From assembly GCA_050084985.1 (NCBI GenBank), contig JBITNC010000001.1, positions 214,024,001-214,088,000 of the forward strand: a stretch of 64,000 bases of DNA, read 5' to 3'. The position numbers and the translations under genes are program-made. The stretch comes from Nageia nagi. Its lineage: Eukaryota > Pinophyta. Below, piece after piece: positions 37,901 to 50,999 of this stretch. Positions within the stretch are counted from its first letter, which is position 1. Every line of letters starts with the position of its first letter. The notes beneath the pieces were generated by a model. It was not told where the DNA came from. It saw nothing but the letters and a program-made list of their open reading frames with translations, and searched no databases.

Positions 37901-40900
37901 AACTATAGTGCTATCTCTAATTAGATATAGGTCCAAAGAAGAAGTAGTTAATGACATGTTAGAAGGATTGCAACTCTATGGACATGGCTATTTAGAAATT
38001 ATAAATTCCTAGATAGTTATGTTGATTAGTACTTATTAATTGTGTAATCTAGTAGAAAGAAGATTAATACATACTCTATCTTATCATAAGTTGATTATAA
38101 ATATCTAAGTGATATAAATAAAAGGATGTAGTCATTCTCCTACCATACTTGATGGTAGCAGTTGAGACTACAACCAAGTCCACTTCTGGACAAGCCATTG
38201 GAAGCAACAGTTAAAGAGTTCTATTTTCCAATAGGTAGAGACCCCAAAGAGCTACTAGAAGATTGTATTATTTTAAAATTACACTCTAAATTAGGGTAAT
38301 TCTATTATTTCTATTCTTTATTCTTTTATTATTTAGTGCTTAGGAGTTATGTATATAAGAGTGCCTAGGAGGGATATTATTCTCTTAGAGTATTTATGAG
38401 TTGTAAATTTTTTATATTCTTCCATTCTTAATATTTCCTCTTCTCATTTCCTTTCCCTAAAATGTCAAGAGTCATATTATTTTCTTAGTGCCTAAGAATT
38501 ATGTGAATAAGGATTCCCAAGAGCTACGTCAATAGGAGTTATGTCATTCTTTATTCTTTTATTCTGTAGTACTCAAGAGTTAAGAGAACCTAAGAATTAT
38601 GTCATCCTCTTCAAGGTATCAGGGAGAATTATAAAAAAATACCTAAGATTCATGTATATAATACTATCTAAGAATTATATTTATTACTTTAGAATCTTCA
38701 AGAATTATTGATACAAGTATGTAAGACTTACACAAATTTAGAGTCAAATTTTTGAAGAACATCAATAGAGCTTGATAATTCTAAAACATGACATCACATT
38801 TTTTGATCAAAATCAATGGGTCCTAGAGCAAGCAATGATGGATGTATATTTATAAATAATATAAATAAAGCTCTAATTTTGAGAGATGGCATCATATTTT
38901 TTGGTGAAAATTAGTAGGTCCTAATAGAATTAGAATATCAATAGAGCCTATCAATTTTGAGAGATGACATCATATTTTGTGGTGAAAATTAGTGGGTCTT
39001 AGAGCAAGCAATGGTGAGTGTATTTTTTTGAATAATATTAATAGATATCACCAATTCTAAGAGATTAAATTACATTTTTGGTTAAAGTTAGCAAGTCCTA
39101 ATAGAACTAGATCATTGATAGAGCTCAAGAGAAGAACATAGAGCTTGCCAAGCAAGTGTAAGAGTAACGCATAAGAAAGAACACTTGGGTCCACTTCATC
39201 TTAAGTGTTTAACTCTAGGGCTCTATTGATATGTTGACATTAACTTATTTCCACATAACAATGGTAGTTCTTCTTGAACCAAGTGAACATCATGTCTATC
39301 AACTACCATTACTCTAATTATTGATATCTATAGTAGAGGTCATAAAGATTACAAAAAAGTAGGTAGCAGCTAATAGAGCTTAATACCAAATCACACAAAT
39401 CAATGTGCAATCAAATAATTACTTAATCAACTATAGTGATATCTCTAATTAGATATAGGTCCAAAGAATAAGTAGTTAATGACATGTTAGAAGGATTGCA
39501 ACTCTATGGACATGGCTATTTAGAAATTATAAATTCCTAGATAGTTATGTTGATTAGTACTTATTAATTATGTAATCTAGTATAAAGAAGATTAATAGAT
39601 ACTCTATCTTATCATAAGTTGATTATAAATATCTAAGTGATATAAATAAAAGGATGCAGTCATTCTCCTACCATACTTGATGGTAGCAGTTGAGACTACA
39701 ACCAAGTCCACTTCTGGACAAGCCATTGGAAGCAACAGTTAAAGAGTTCTATTTTCCAATAGGTAGAGACCCCAAAGAGCTACTAGAATATTGTATTCTT
39801 TTAAAATTACACTCTAAATTAGGGTAATTCTATTATTTCTATTCTTTATTCTTTTATTCTTTAGTGCTTAGGAGTTATGTATATAAGAGTGCCTAGGAGG
39901 GATACTATTCTCTTAGAGTATTTATGAGTTGTAAATTTTTATATTCTTCCATTCTTAATCTTTCCTCTTATCAATTCCTTTCCCTAAAGTGTCAAGAGTC
40001 ATATTATTTTCTTAGTGCCTAAGAATTATGTGAAAATGGATGCCCAAGAGCTACGTCAATAGGAGTTATGTCATTCTTTATTCTTTTATTCTTTAGTACT
40101 CAAGAGTTAAGAGAACCTAAGAATTATGTCATCCTCTTCAAGGTATCTGGGATAATTATAAAAAAATACCTAATATTAATGTATATAATACTATCTAAGA
40201 ATTATATTTGTTACTTTAGAATCTCCAAGAATTATTGATACAAGTATGTAAGACTTACACAAATTTAGAGTCAAATTTTTGAAGAACATCAATAGAGCTT
40301 GATAATTCTAAAACATGACATCACATTTTTTGATCAAAATCAATGGGTCCTAGAGCAAGCAATGATGGGTGTAGATTTTTAAATAATATAAATAAAGCTC
40401 TAATTTTGAGATATGACATCATATATTTTGGTGAAAATTAGTGGGTCCTAATAGAATTAGAATATCAATAGAGCCTATCAATTTAGAGAGATGACATCAT
40501 ATTTTTTGGTGAAAATTAGTGGGTCTTAGATCAGGCAATGATGAGGTTATTTTTGAATAATATTAATATATCTCACCAATTATAAGAGATGAAATTGCAT
40601 TTTTTGGTTAAAATTAGCAAGTCCTAATAGAACTAGATCATTGATAGAGCTCAAAAGAAGAACATAGAGCTTGCCAAGCAAGTGTAAGAGTAATGCATAA
40701 GAAAGAACACTTAGGTCCACTTCATCTTAAGTGTTTAACTCTAGGGCCCTATTGATATGTTGACATTAACTTATTTCCACATAACAATGGTAGTTCTTCT
40801 TGAACCAAGTGAACATCACGTCTATCAACTACCATTACTCTAATTATTGATATCTATAGTAGAGGTCATAAAGATTGCAAAAAAGTAGGTAGCAGCTAAT

Positions 40901-43900
40901 AGAGCTTAATACTAAATCACAGCAATCAATGTGCAATCAAATAATTACTTAATCAAATATAGTGCTATCTCTAATTAGATATAGGTCCAAAGAAGAAGTA
41001 GTTAATGACATGTTAGAAGGATTGCAACTCTATGGACATGGCTATTTAGAAATTATAAATTCCTAGATAGTTATGTTGATTAGTACTTATTAATTGTGTA
41101 ATCTAGTATAAAGAAGATTAATACATACTCTATCTTATCATAAGTTGATTATAAATATCTAAGTGATATAAATAAAAGGATGTAGTCATTCTCCTACCAT
41201 ACTTGATGGTAGCAGTTGAGACTACAACCAAGTCCACTTCTGGACAAGCCATTGGAAGCAACAGTTAAAGAGTTCTATTTTCCAATAGTTAGAGACCCCA
41301 AAGAGCTACTAGAAGATTGTATTATTTTAAAATTACACTCTAAATTAGGGTAATTCTATTATTTCTATTCTTTATTCTTTTATTATTTAGTGCTTAGGAG
41401 TTATGTATATAAGAGTGCCTAGGTGGGATATTATTCTCTTAGAGTATTTATGAGTTGTAAATTTTTATATTCTTCCATTCTTAATCTTTCCTCTTCTGAT
41501 TTCCTTTCCCTAAAGTGTCAAGAGTCATATTATTTTCTTAGTGCCTAAGAATTATGTGAATAAGGATTCCCAAGAGCTATGTCAATAGGAGTTATGTCAT
41601 TATTTATTCTTTTATTCTTAAGTACTCAAGAGTTAGGAGAATCTAACAATTATGTCATCCTCTTCAAGGTATCTGGGAGATTATAAAAAATACCTAATAT
41701 TCATGTATATAATAATATCTAAGAATTATATTTATTAGTTTAGAATCTCCAAGAATTATTGATACAAGTATGTAAGACTTACACAAATTTAGAGTCAAAT
41801 TTTTGAAGAACATCAATAGAGCTTGATAATTCTAAAACATGACATCACATTTTTTGATCAAAATCAATGGGTCCTAGAGCAAGCAATGATGGGTGTAGAT
41901 TTTTAAATAATATAAATAAAGCTCTAATTTTGAGATATGACATCATATATTTTGGTGAAAATTAGTGGGTCCTAATAGAATTAGAATATCAATAGAGCCT
42001 ATCAATTTTGAGAGATGACATCATATTTTTTGGTGAAAATTAGTGGGTCTTAGATCAGGCAATGGTGAGTGTATATTTTTGAATAATATTAATAGATCTC
42101 ACCAATTCTAAGAGATGAAATTGCATTTTTTGGTTAAAATTAGCAAGTCCTAATAGAACTAGATCATTGATAGAGCTCAAAAGAAGAACATAGAGCTTGC
42201 CAAGCAAGTGTAAGAGTAATGCATAAGAAAGAACACTTAGGTCCACTTCATCTTAAGTGTTTAACTCTAGGGCCCTATTGATATGTTGACATCAACTTAT
42301 TTCCACATAACAATGGTAGTTCTTCTTGAACCAAGTGAACATCATGTCTATCAACTACCATTACTCTAATTATTGATATCTATAGTAGAGGTCATAAAGA
42401 TTGCAAAAAAGTAGGTAACAGCTAATAGAGCTTAATACCAAATCATACCAATCAATGTGCAATCAAATAATTACTTAATCAACTATAGTGCTATCTCTAA
42501 TTAGATATAGGGCCAAAGAAGAAGTAGTTAATGACATGTTAGAAGGATTGCAACTCTATGGACATAGCTATTTAGAAATTATAAATTCTTAGATAGTTAT
42601 GTTGATTTGTACTTATTAATTGTGTAATCTAGTATAAAGAAGATTAATACATACTCTATCTTATCATAAGTTGATTATAAATATCTAAGTGATATAAATA
42701 AAAGGATGTAGTCATTCTCCTACCATACTTGATGGTAGCAGTTGAGACTACAACCAAGTCCACTTCTGGACAAGCCATTGGAAGCAATAGTTAAAGAGTT
42801 CTATTTTCCAATAGGTAGAGACCCTAAAGAGCTACTAGAAGATTGTATTATTTTAAAATTACACTCTAAATTAGGGTAATTCTATTATTTCTATTCTTTA
42901 TTCTTTTATTCTTTAGTGCTTAGGAGTTATGTATATAAGAGTGCCTAGGAGGGATATTATTCTCTTAGAGTATTTATGAGTTGTAAATTTTTATATTCTT
43001 CCATTCTTAATCTTTCCTCTTCTCATTTCCTTTCCCTAAAATGTCAAGAGTCATATTATTTTCTTAGTGCCTAAGAATTATGTGAATAAGGATTCCCAAG
43101 AGCTACGTCAATAGGAGTTATGTCATTCTTTATTCTTTTATTCTTTAGTACTCAAGAGTTAAGACAACCTAAGAATTATGTCATCCTCTTCAAGGTATCT
43201 GGGAGAATTATAAAAAAATACCTAATATTCATGTATATAATACTATCTAAGAATTATATTTGTTACTTTAGAATCTCCAAGAATTATTGATACAAGTATG
43301 TAAGACTTACACAAATTTAGAGTCAAATTTTTGAAGAACATCAATAGAGCTTGATAATTCTAAAACATGACATCACATTTTTTGATCAAAATCAATGGGT
43401 CCTAGAGCAAGAAATGATGGGTGTATATTTTTAAATAATATAAATAAAGCTCTAATTTTGAGAGATGACATCATATTTTTTGGTGAAAATTAGTGGGTCC
43501 TAATAGAATTAGAATATCAATAGAGCCTATCAATTTTGAGAGATGACATCATATTTTTTGGTGAAAATTAGTGGGTCTTAGACTAAGCAATGGTGAGTGT
43601 ATATTTTTGAATAATATTAATAGATCTCACCAATTCTAAGAGATGAAATTGCATTTTTTGGTTAAAATTAGCAAGTCCTAATAGAACTAGATCATTGATA
43701 GAGCTCAAAAGAAGAACATAGAGCTTGCCAAGCAAGTGTAAGAGTAATGCATAAGAAAGAACACTTAGGTCCACTTCATCTTAAGTGTTTAACTCTAGGG
43801 CTCTATTGATATGTTGAAATCAATTTATTTCCATATAACAATGGTAGTTCTTCTTGAACCAAGTGAACATCATGTCTATCAACGACCATTGCTCTAATTA

Positions 43901-44159
43901 TTGATATCTATAGTAGAGGTCATAAAGATTGCAAAAAAGTAGGTAGCAGCTAATAGAGCTTAATACCAAATCATACCAATCAATGTGCAATCAAATAATT
44001 ACTTAATCAACTATAGTGCTATCTCTAATTAGATATAGGGCCAAAGAAGAAGTAGTTAATGACATGTTAGAAGGATTGCAACTCTATGGACATGGCTATT
44101 TAGAAATTAAAATTCCTAGATAGTTATGTTGATTAGTACTTATTAATTGTGTAATCTAG
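34995..44159 (+). repeat. Six-unit tandem array of the internal/LTR junction (about 1528 bp each)
   Basis: Unit starts (TATAAAGAAGATTAA or close variants) lie at 34995, 36524, 38053, 39581, 41107 and 42633, and the array ends at 44159, giving units of 1526-1529 bp and exactly six copies. Each unit holds about 211 bp of pre-LTR sequence followed by about 1317 bp of LTR 5' part. The LTR start (TGTATTCTTTTAAAATTAC) is at 35206 in unit 1 and 42844 in unit 6. Units differ by a few percent. Each LTR part includes TATATAAG. The recurring 63-codon minus-strand ORF is a shadow of the repeat, not a gene. Confidence 0.95.
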
Positions 44160-44780
44160 TATAATTGTAGTATTTATGTAAATAGTGTTATTTTAGTTGT
44201 TTCATTCAATGCTAGTATATATTTATATTAATGAAACCCAACCATCCAAGGAGGGGGGAAGTTGTATAAATTACTAGCTTTTAGAAATTAAAAGGTTAAA
44301 CATTTTAGCAAATTTGCCCAAATCTATAAGAGCTATTCACATATAAAAATACAAATAGATAATGCTTTGCCCTCTTGCAACAAAGTGAATATTTATTACT
44401 TTTTTGGATGTTATGTGCAAAATGTTTTCTTTAAATTGTGGCTATGTATTGTGATTACAAGACCCCAAGTGTATGATAGTTTGTTATTCTTAATTTTGGC
44501 TATGGATTGTTGCCTATGCTATAATGCTTGGGTTCTAAATTTCCTATTTTAGCTATTTATTTACTTATCTCTTTCCTATAACTCTTTATCTTTTTATTAT
44601 TTCCTATTACTTTTGACCTTGAATAAAGATAGCAACTGGCCTATAAACTAGAGATTGAGTAGAAAACCAACATGAGTGCATCTACACCACTTTTTGCTCT
44701 TTTAAGAAAGCTACCATTGCAAGTAGTGGAGAACACAACTAGAACAAACCCTTAAGGGTATGCTATACTAATTAATAACA
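42844..44780 (+). mobile_element. Full-length LTR (1.94 kb), probably 3' LTR of element 2
   Basis: It begins TGTATT and ends AATAACA; the last 620 bases (44160-44780) are found once in this direction and again, inverted, at 62627-63250, which fixes the right end where similarity stops. It is TG...CA bounded. TATATAAG at 42932-42939 is a good TATA box with a pyrimidine-rich stretch (CTTTCCTCTTCTCATTTCC) about 75-95 bases downstream. To the right the sequence at once resembles the 350-bp satellite, so the element seems to have entered satellite DNA. Confidence 0.8.
42932..42939 (+). promoter_or_regulatory. TATA box of the 1.94-kb LTR family
   Basis: TATATAAG, kept at the same place in the array units and, on the other strand, at about 1130-1137 in the LTR fragment at the window start. 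Inferred RNA polymerase II promoter of the element. Confidence 0.5.
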
Positions 44781-45142
44781 TCATGTGGTAGCATTTCTCC
44801 ACACACTTCCCATAAGAGAAATGTATAGTATCCATTTATCACAAATAACTAGTTTTTTAATATTTCTAATTTTTTAATTTTTTATTTATATTCTTATTAG
44901 ATTGAGCCTAATTAGGATAATTATTTCAAATTTATTTATTTTTTTGGTTGGTTAGACAAAATTTTATAACTTCAAAGTATTTCTTATATAAATTAGCCAA
45001 ATATACCCCCATCAAATTCATGCCTTATCACCTATATTTTATAAATATTTTTAATTTTCCTAAGAGAATTGCCTATTAGACCCAAGTTCTATAGAAAAAA
45101 ATGTATATATAAAAGAAAAAAAAGACTATAATGTACGAGAAG
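44781..45142. other. Satellite scrap and AT-rich sequence
   Basis: The first about 33 bases (with TTTCTCCACACACTTCCCA) match the 350-bp satellite. The remainder is AT-rich with no gene seen. Confidence 0.6.
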
Positions 45143-45802
45143 TAGATGAGTGACTTCTTATAGAAGACAAGTGACTTGTTACCAAAAATGAGTGACTTAT
45201 TACTAAATATGAGTATCTTATTACTGAAGATGAGTGACTTGTTGCTAAAGATGAATAACTTGTTACTAAATATGAGCATCTTGTTACTAAATATTAATGA
45301 CTTGTTACTAAATATAAGTGACTTGTTACTAAAGATGAGCAATTTGTTACTAACTATGAGCAACTTGTTCCTATAGATGAGAAACTTACTATTGAATATG
45401 AGCAACTTATTATTGAATATGAATGACTTATTACTAAAGAAAAGTATTATTACTAGAGATGAGTGACTTGTTACTATAGATGAGTGACTTGTTACTAAAT
45501 ATGAGCAACTTGTTACTAAATATGAGCATCTTGTTACTAAAGATAAGAAACTTATTATTGAAAATGAATGACTTATTACTATAGATGAGTGACTTGTTAC
45601 TAAACATAAGTAATTTGTTATGAAATATTAGTAACTTGTTACTAAAGATAAGAAAGTTATTATTGAAGATGAGTGACTTGTTATTGAAGACTAGTGACTT
45701 GTTATTGAAGAGGAGTAACTTTTTATAGAAGACAAGTGATTTGTTGTAAAAGATAAGCATCTTGTTACTAAATATGTGCATCTTATTATTGAAGATTAGC
45801 AT
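45143..45802. repeat. 24-bp minisatellite, about 27 copies
   Basis: Units vary around GAGTGACTTGTTACTAAA plus a short ATATGA or GATGA joint. The 24-bp period is a multiple of three, so both strands stay open and give 8-residue repeats (SLIFSNK-like on minus, LLLKMSD-like on plus). No start context or codon pattern supports a real gene. Confidence 0.93.
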
Positions 45803-46044
45803 TTGATGATAATTATCAATATGAGCATTTGAAATAAACTAAAATTTCAAATTCACCTATATTTTTTACCTTTTTTAGAAAATGATATCAAATAGCCAAT
45901 TTTTTTATAATATAGTTCTTAAAAATTTAAAATATTACCATTACTTCTATGGTGTTTTGGGATAAAATTACTAAGATTTTTAAATTATTTCAACATTATT
46001 TTATTTTCTTTGGTTCATAAAAATTTCATATGCATAACCATGTA
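45803..46044. other. AT-rich spacer
   Basis: Nothing recognisable between the minisatellite and the satellite arm. Confidence 0.6.
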
Positions 46045-47215
46045 TTGGAAGGACTTATAGGAGATATTCTACATGTAGCCATAACATTAGATATGCTTTA
46101 AACCTTAGCCAAACCATAGAGGCAATTGAAGTAATAGATGTGGGATGGACCAACATGATGGATAGGGAATAGATGGGCAAGGGATCAAAGGGAGTGCAAG
46201 ATGGAGAGGGATCTATGTAGTCTAATATTAGCATGATCATATTTCTAAACCATCACTACATTGGGCATACATAATCCTCTTCATGTACTCATATAGCAAC
46301 ATGAACATCAAGCAACCATTATACATTGCTAGTAGACCCTAGATCATGATACATTATGCAATAGGGTTTCTCCACATACTTCCCACCATTGTACATGGGA
46401 AGGACTTAAAGAAGATATTTTGCATGTAGTCATAGCTTTGAATGTACTTAATTCCTTAGCCTAACCATAGAGGAAACCAAGGTAATGGATGGGGGATGGA
46501 CCAATGATATGAGGAGAGAATAGATATGAAAGGGATTAAGAGGAGAGAAAGATATAATAGGGTCCATGCTATCTATGATAAGCATGGAGCATGTTTCTAA
46601 ACCACCATTACATTGTGCATCCATAGTCCTCTCCATAGACTCACATAGCAACATGAATATTAGGTAACTATGGTACATTATTGGTAGATCCTATATGGTG
46701 ATGCACTATACAACATAGGTTCTTCACATAGTTCCCACCACCACATATGGGAAGGGCTTACATACATTTTGTATGTATCCATAGTGTTAGACATACTTCA
46801 TACCTTAGCCAAATCATAGAGCAATCAAGGTAAATGATGAGAAATGAACCAACATAATGGAGAGAGGATGAGAAGGAAAGGAATAAAGGGTAGTGCAAGA
46901 TAGAGAGGATTTTGTGCAATTTATGATTGATATTGAGTGTGTTTATAAACCACCACTACATTAGGAATCCATAATAATCTCCATAGAGTTGTATAGAAAC
47001 ATAAATATTGGATAAGCATGGTACATTGCTAGTAGACCTTAGATCATGATACATCATGCAACAAGATTTCTCCATACACTTTCCACCATTGTGCATAGGA
47101 AGGACTTACAATAGACATTTTGCATGTAGCCATAGTGTTGAATGTACTTAATGACTTATCTAAACCATAGAGGTAACCAAGAGAAGGGATGGATTTATGA
47201 TATGTTGTAGGAGTT

Positions 47216-47455
47216 ATGGTGGGAGGAGCAAGGAGGAAGGGAAGGGGTAGGTTGGCTATGTAGAAAGCTATCTTAGGTGAAAGGGTAGACTCAAGAAATT
47301 ACCTATCTCAATATAGGATGAGTTGCATTACACCAACTTGGGTAGGAACTAGTCACCAATCATCCTCGCTATAGTAGTTTTAGGTTAAAATACCTATTTA
47401 TAATTAGATAAAGGGTCAATTTGCCTACAATGTATGTGTTTTTTTTTTCATTCTT
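47216..47455 (+). repeat. Spacer inside satellite arm A, copy 1
   Basis: Contains GGGAGGAGCAAGGAGGAAGG, GGATGAGTTGCATTACACCA and a TTTTAGGTTAAAATACCTA block. It recurs at about 49262-49493 and, inverted, at about 51003-51172 and 55083-55272. Confidence 0.85.
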
Positions 47456-49261
47456 CACACTATAGCTAACCCATAGAGGAAATAAAGGGTACATATATGG
47501 GATGGAATGACATGATTGAGAGTAGGTAGGAAGGTAAGGGATCAAGCGAAGTGTAATATGGAGTAGGGTCTATGCATTATATGATCAACATCATGTGTAT
47601 TTTCAAACTACCACTAAATTGGGTATCCATAGTCCTCTTTTTAGATTTGCATAGCAACATGAATTTTGGGAAACCATGGTACATTGTTGGTAGACCCTAT
47701 ATCATGATATACCATGTGGTTGGGCTTTTGCACACACTCACCACCGATAGGTATGGGAAAGACTTATAGGAGATGTTCTACATGTAGTTGTATCATTAGA
47801 TATACTTCATATCTTATCTAAACCATAGAATAATTAGGGGAAGTGATGTGGGACATATTGACATGATGGAGAGAGGGAAAGTAGGAAAGGCATCAATCAA
47901 AGTGTAATACAGAGAAGGGGCCATGTAGTCTATGATCAACATAGAGCATGTTTTTGAACCATTGCTACATTAGACAAATATGCTCCTTTATGTGAACTCA
48001 TATAATAACATGAATATTAGGAAACCATGGTATGTTACTAGTAGACCCTAGATCATGATAGATAATGCAATAGGGTTTCTCCACACACTTCCCACCATCA
48101 CACATGGGAAGGGCTTATAGGAGATATTCTATATGTAGCTATAGCATTGTACATACTTTACACCTTATCCAAATTGTAGAGGAAATCAAGGAAAGGGACA
48201 TGGGATAGCTCAACATGATGGAGAGAAAATGAGAAAGGAATTAAGGGGATTTTAAGATGGATAGGGGATTGTATGGTATATTATTGATAAGAATGTGTTT
48301 CCAAACCATCAATATACTGGGCATCCACGATCCTCTTTATAGAATCATATAGCAACATCAATGTTGGGAAATTATGGTACATTGATAGTATATCCTAGAT
48401 CATGATACACCATGTAATAGGGTTTCTACACACACTTCCCACCACCACATATGATATGGAATTACAAGAGACATTCTATATGTGGTCATAGAATTGGACA
48501 TACTTTATGCCTTAACTAAACTATAAAGGAAATTATGGCAAGGGATGTGGGATGGATAGATGATATGGAGAGAGCATAGATAGAAAAGGGATCAAGGGGA
48601 GTGCATGATAAAGCATGAGCCATGTGGGATATGATTGGAATCAAGCATATTTATGAATCATCACTACATTGGACATCTACAAAGCTCTCCATGGTCTTGC
48701 ATAACAACATAAACTTTGAGTAACTATGGTACCTTATTGGTAGACTCTAGATCATAATACACCATGTGATAAGATTTCTTCATAAACTCTCCACCACCAT
48801 GCATGGGAAGGACTTAGAGGAGATGTTCTATACATAGTTGTAGCATTAGATTACTTCATACCTTATCTAAAATATAGAGAAACCAAGGCAAGGGATTTGA
48901 GATGGACTAAAGTGATGTAGAGAGGGAAAGTGGATAAGGCATCAAGGGGAGTGAAAGATGGATAGGGGGACATGTGATCTATGATTGACATTGAGAATGT
49001 TTCCAAATTACTACTACAATGGGTATTCATAGTCCTCTTTATGGAATCAAAACAACATGAATGTCAAGTAACCGTAATACTTTACTAGTAGACCTTAGAT
49101 CATGGTATGCTATGCAATAGGTTTTCTCCACATACTTCCCATCACCACACATGGGAAGGACTTATAAGAGATATTCTACATGTAGCATTGGATATACTTC
49201 ACACCTTAGACAAATCATATATGAAACTAAGGGAAGGGATGTATCTATGATATGTTACAAT

Positions 49262-49493
49262 ACTTAAGGAGGGAGGAGGGAGGGAGAAACAAAAGGGGTA
49301 GGTTAGCTACATGGAAATCTAGCCTAGGTGACATGGTAGACTTGATAATCTAACTATTTTGAGATGGGATGAGTTGTATTATGCTAACTTTGGAAGGGAT
49401 TACTCATTAATAATCATCACCATAGTATTTTTAGGTTAAAATACCTATCTATAATTATATAAGAGGCTATTTTGCCTATGAAATGTGTTTTTT
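49262..49493 (+). repeat. Spacer inside satellite arm A, copy 2
   Basis: Same content as 47216-47455, 2046 bp further on, after five 350-bp units. It marks a higher-order period in this arm. Confidence 0.85.
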
Positions 49494-50150
49494 AGATGTA
49501 CTTCATGCCTTAGCTAAATCATAGTGGCAATAGGGGGAAGGAACATGGGATAAATTGGCATGATGGATTGAGGGTGTGCAACCAAGGGATCAAGGGGAGT
49601 ACAAGATGGAGCAGGGGTTGTATAGTCTATAATCAATATCAAGTGTGTTTTCAAACCACCACTACATTGGGCATCCATCATCCTCTCCATGGATTCACAT
49701 AGAAATATGAACATTGATAAATCATAATTTATTATTAGTAGACCCTATAGCATGATACATAGTGTAATAGGGTTTCTCCACACATTTCCCACCACCATGC
49801 ATGGGAAGGACTTACATAAGATATTTTGCATATAGTCATAGAATTAGAGGTACTTTACACTTTAGCTAAACTAAAGACAAACCAAGGGAAGGGATGTGGG
49901 ATGAATTGGCATGATGAAAAGAGGATGACCAAGAAAAGTATCAAGGGGAGTGCAATATGAAGAAGGGTTTATGAATCTATGATCAACATTGATCATGTTT
50001 TAGAATCATTATTACATAGTTAATCCATAATACTTTCCATGAACTTGCATAGCAACATGAATGTTAAGAAACTATGATGCATTATTGGTAGACCCTAGAT
50101 CATGATACATCACATGATAGGGTTTATACATACACTTACCACCACCACAT

Positions 50151-50999
50151 ATTGAATTGAATTAGTTGCTTGAGTTACCAAAGAAATGGTATATTTATCT
50201 AATGATCAATGTGAGTCAATTTATATCATGCTATTGGTATCCCTATGACCCTAACTAATCTTTACCAACATGCCCTCTAGTAGGTATGCTAGAAAAGCTA
50301 GACAAGATGGTCAGTAAGATGAAGGCAATTACAAAGACACTAGGTAGGAATTTGGGTAATAGGAAATACACTTTTTAGTACCTATTTTCTTAGGAAGGCT
50401 ACAAAGATTTCGATGACTCTTGGTAGAGAATTTAAAGCCTATGGAACTTCAAGGATAAAATCTAATAGTTATTTATCAATAATGTTGAAGATGTATTCTT
50501 ATCATGAGTTAAGAAGAGGTACTTGGTGTATCCTTGGAGTACCTATCACTAAGAGTAAATAATAGCTTATAGGGACATAATCTCATCTCTAAATGGGGTA
50601 GGATATGAGATGGCACATGACCCTCTCCCATAGGAAACATGTTAGCATATATATGAGGAATATATTGGTCAACTAACTAGGTTAAGACTTTTATAGGAGG
50701 AGCTCTTAAAGGGATGATACCCATGAATAAAATTTAGTTTGGGTGGAAAACTACTATTATGGGGTATACCTAAAGTAGCTATGAGACACTTTATACCCCA
50801 ATTGGATTAGTTTGAAATACCTTAGGTGTATAATAGCCCAAGATCCCATGGTTTACCATTGCATGGGTTAGTGTATGTCATAGTGAATGATATGGATAGG
50901 CTAACTAACATAGATTAGGAGTGATACATAGCTAGTACCTAGTAGAGGTTAGTTAGATGGTCCATAAATAGGTCAATATACTTAGAACTATAACAACTA
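50151..50999. other. Centre of the inverted satellite structure, unclassified
   Basis: About 850 bases with no similarity to the satellite that I can see. A plus-strand stretch near 50280-50365 reads EKLDKMVSKMKAITKTLGRN, mildly coding-like, but stops follow soon. Not recognised as rRNA, tRNA or a known transposon domain. Confidence 0.5.

Larger units (their letters stand above)
46045..50150 (+). repeat. 350-bp satellite, arm A (about 10 units)
   Basis: The landmark AGACCCTAGATCATGAT (with variants) falls at about 46333, 46687, 47034, 47692, 48043, 48389, 48742, 49090, 49740 and 50090. That is a 347-354 bp period, except for two steps of about 650 where a spacer of about 230 bp intervenes (about 47216-47455 and 49262-49493). 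Other shared blocks are TTTCTCCACACACTTCCCAC, CATGGGAAGGACTTA and GGGATCAAGGGGAGTG. Units look roughly three-quarters identical, so the array is old. Short ORFs here are shadows. Confidence 0.93.

Noticed and set aside
37474-43774. The same 63-codon minus-strand ORF occurring three times (37474, 42055, 43583).
   Set aside because: It is a piece of the 1528-bp tandem unit, lies in LTR sequence and has no recognisable motif; the other units break it.
34995-44159. CRISPR-like or multi-copy gene array.
   Set aside because: Units are 1.5 kb, consist of LTR and flanking sequence, and contain no conserved reading frame.
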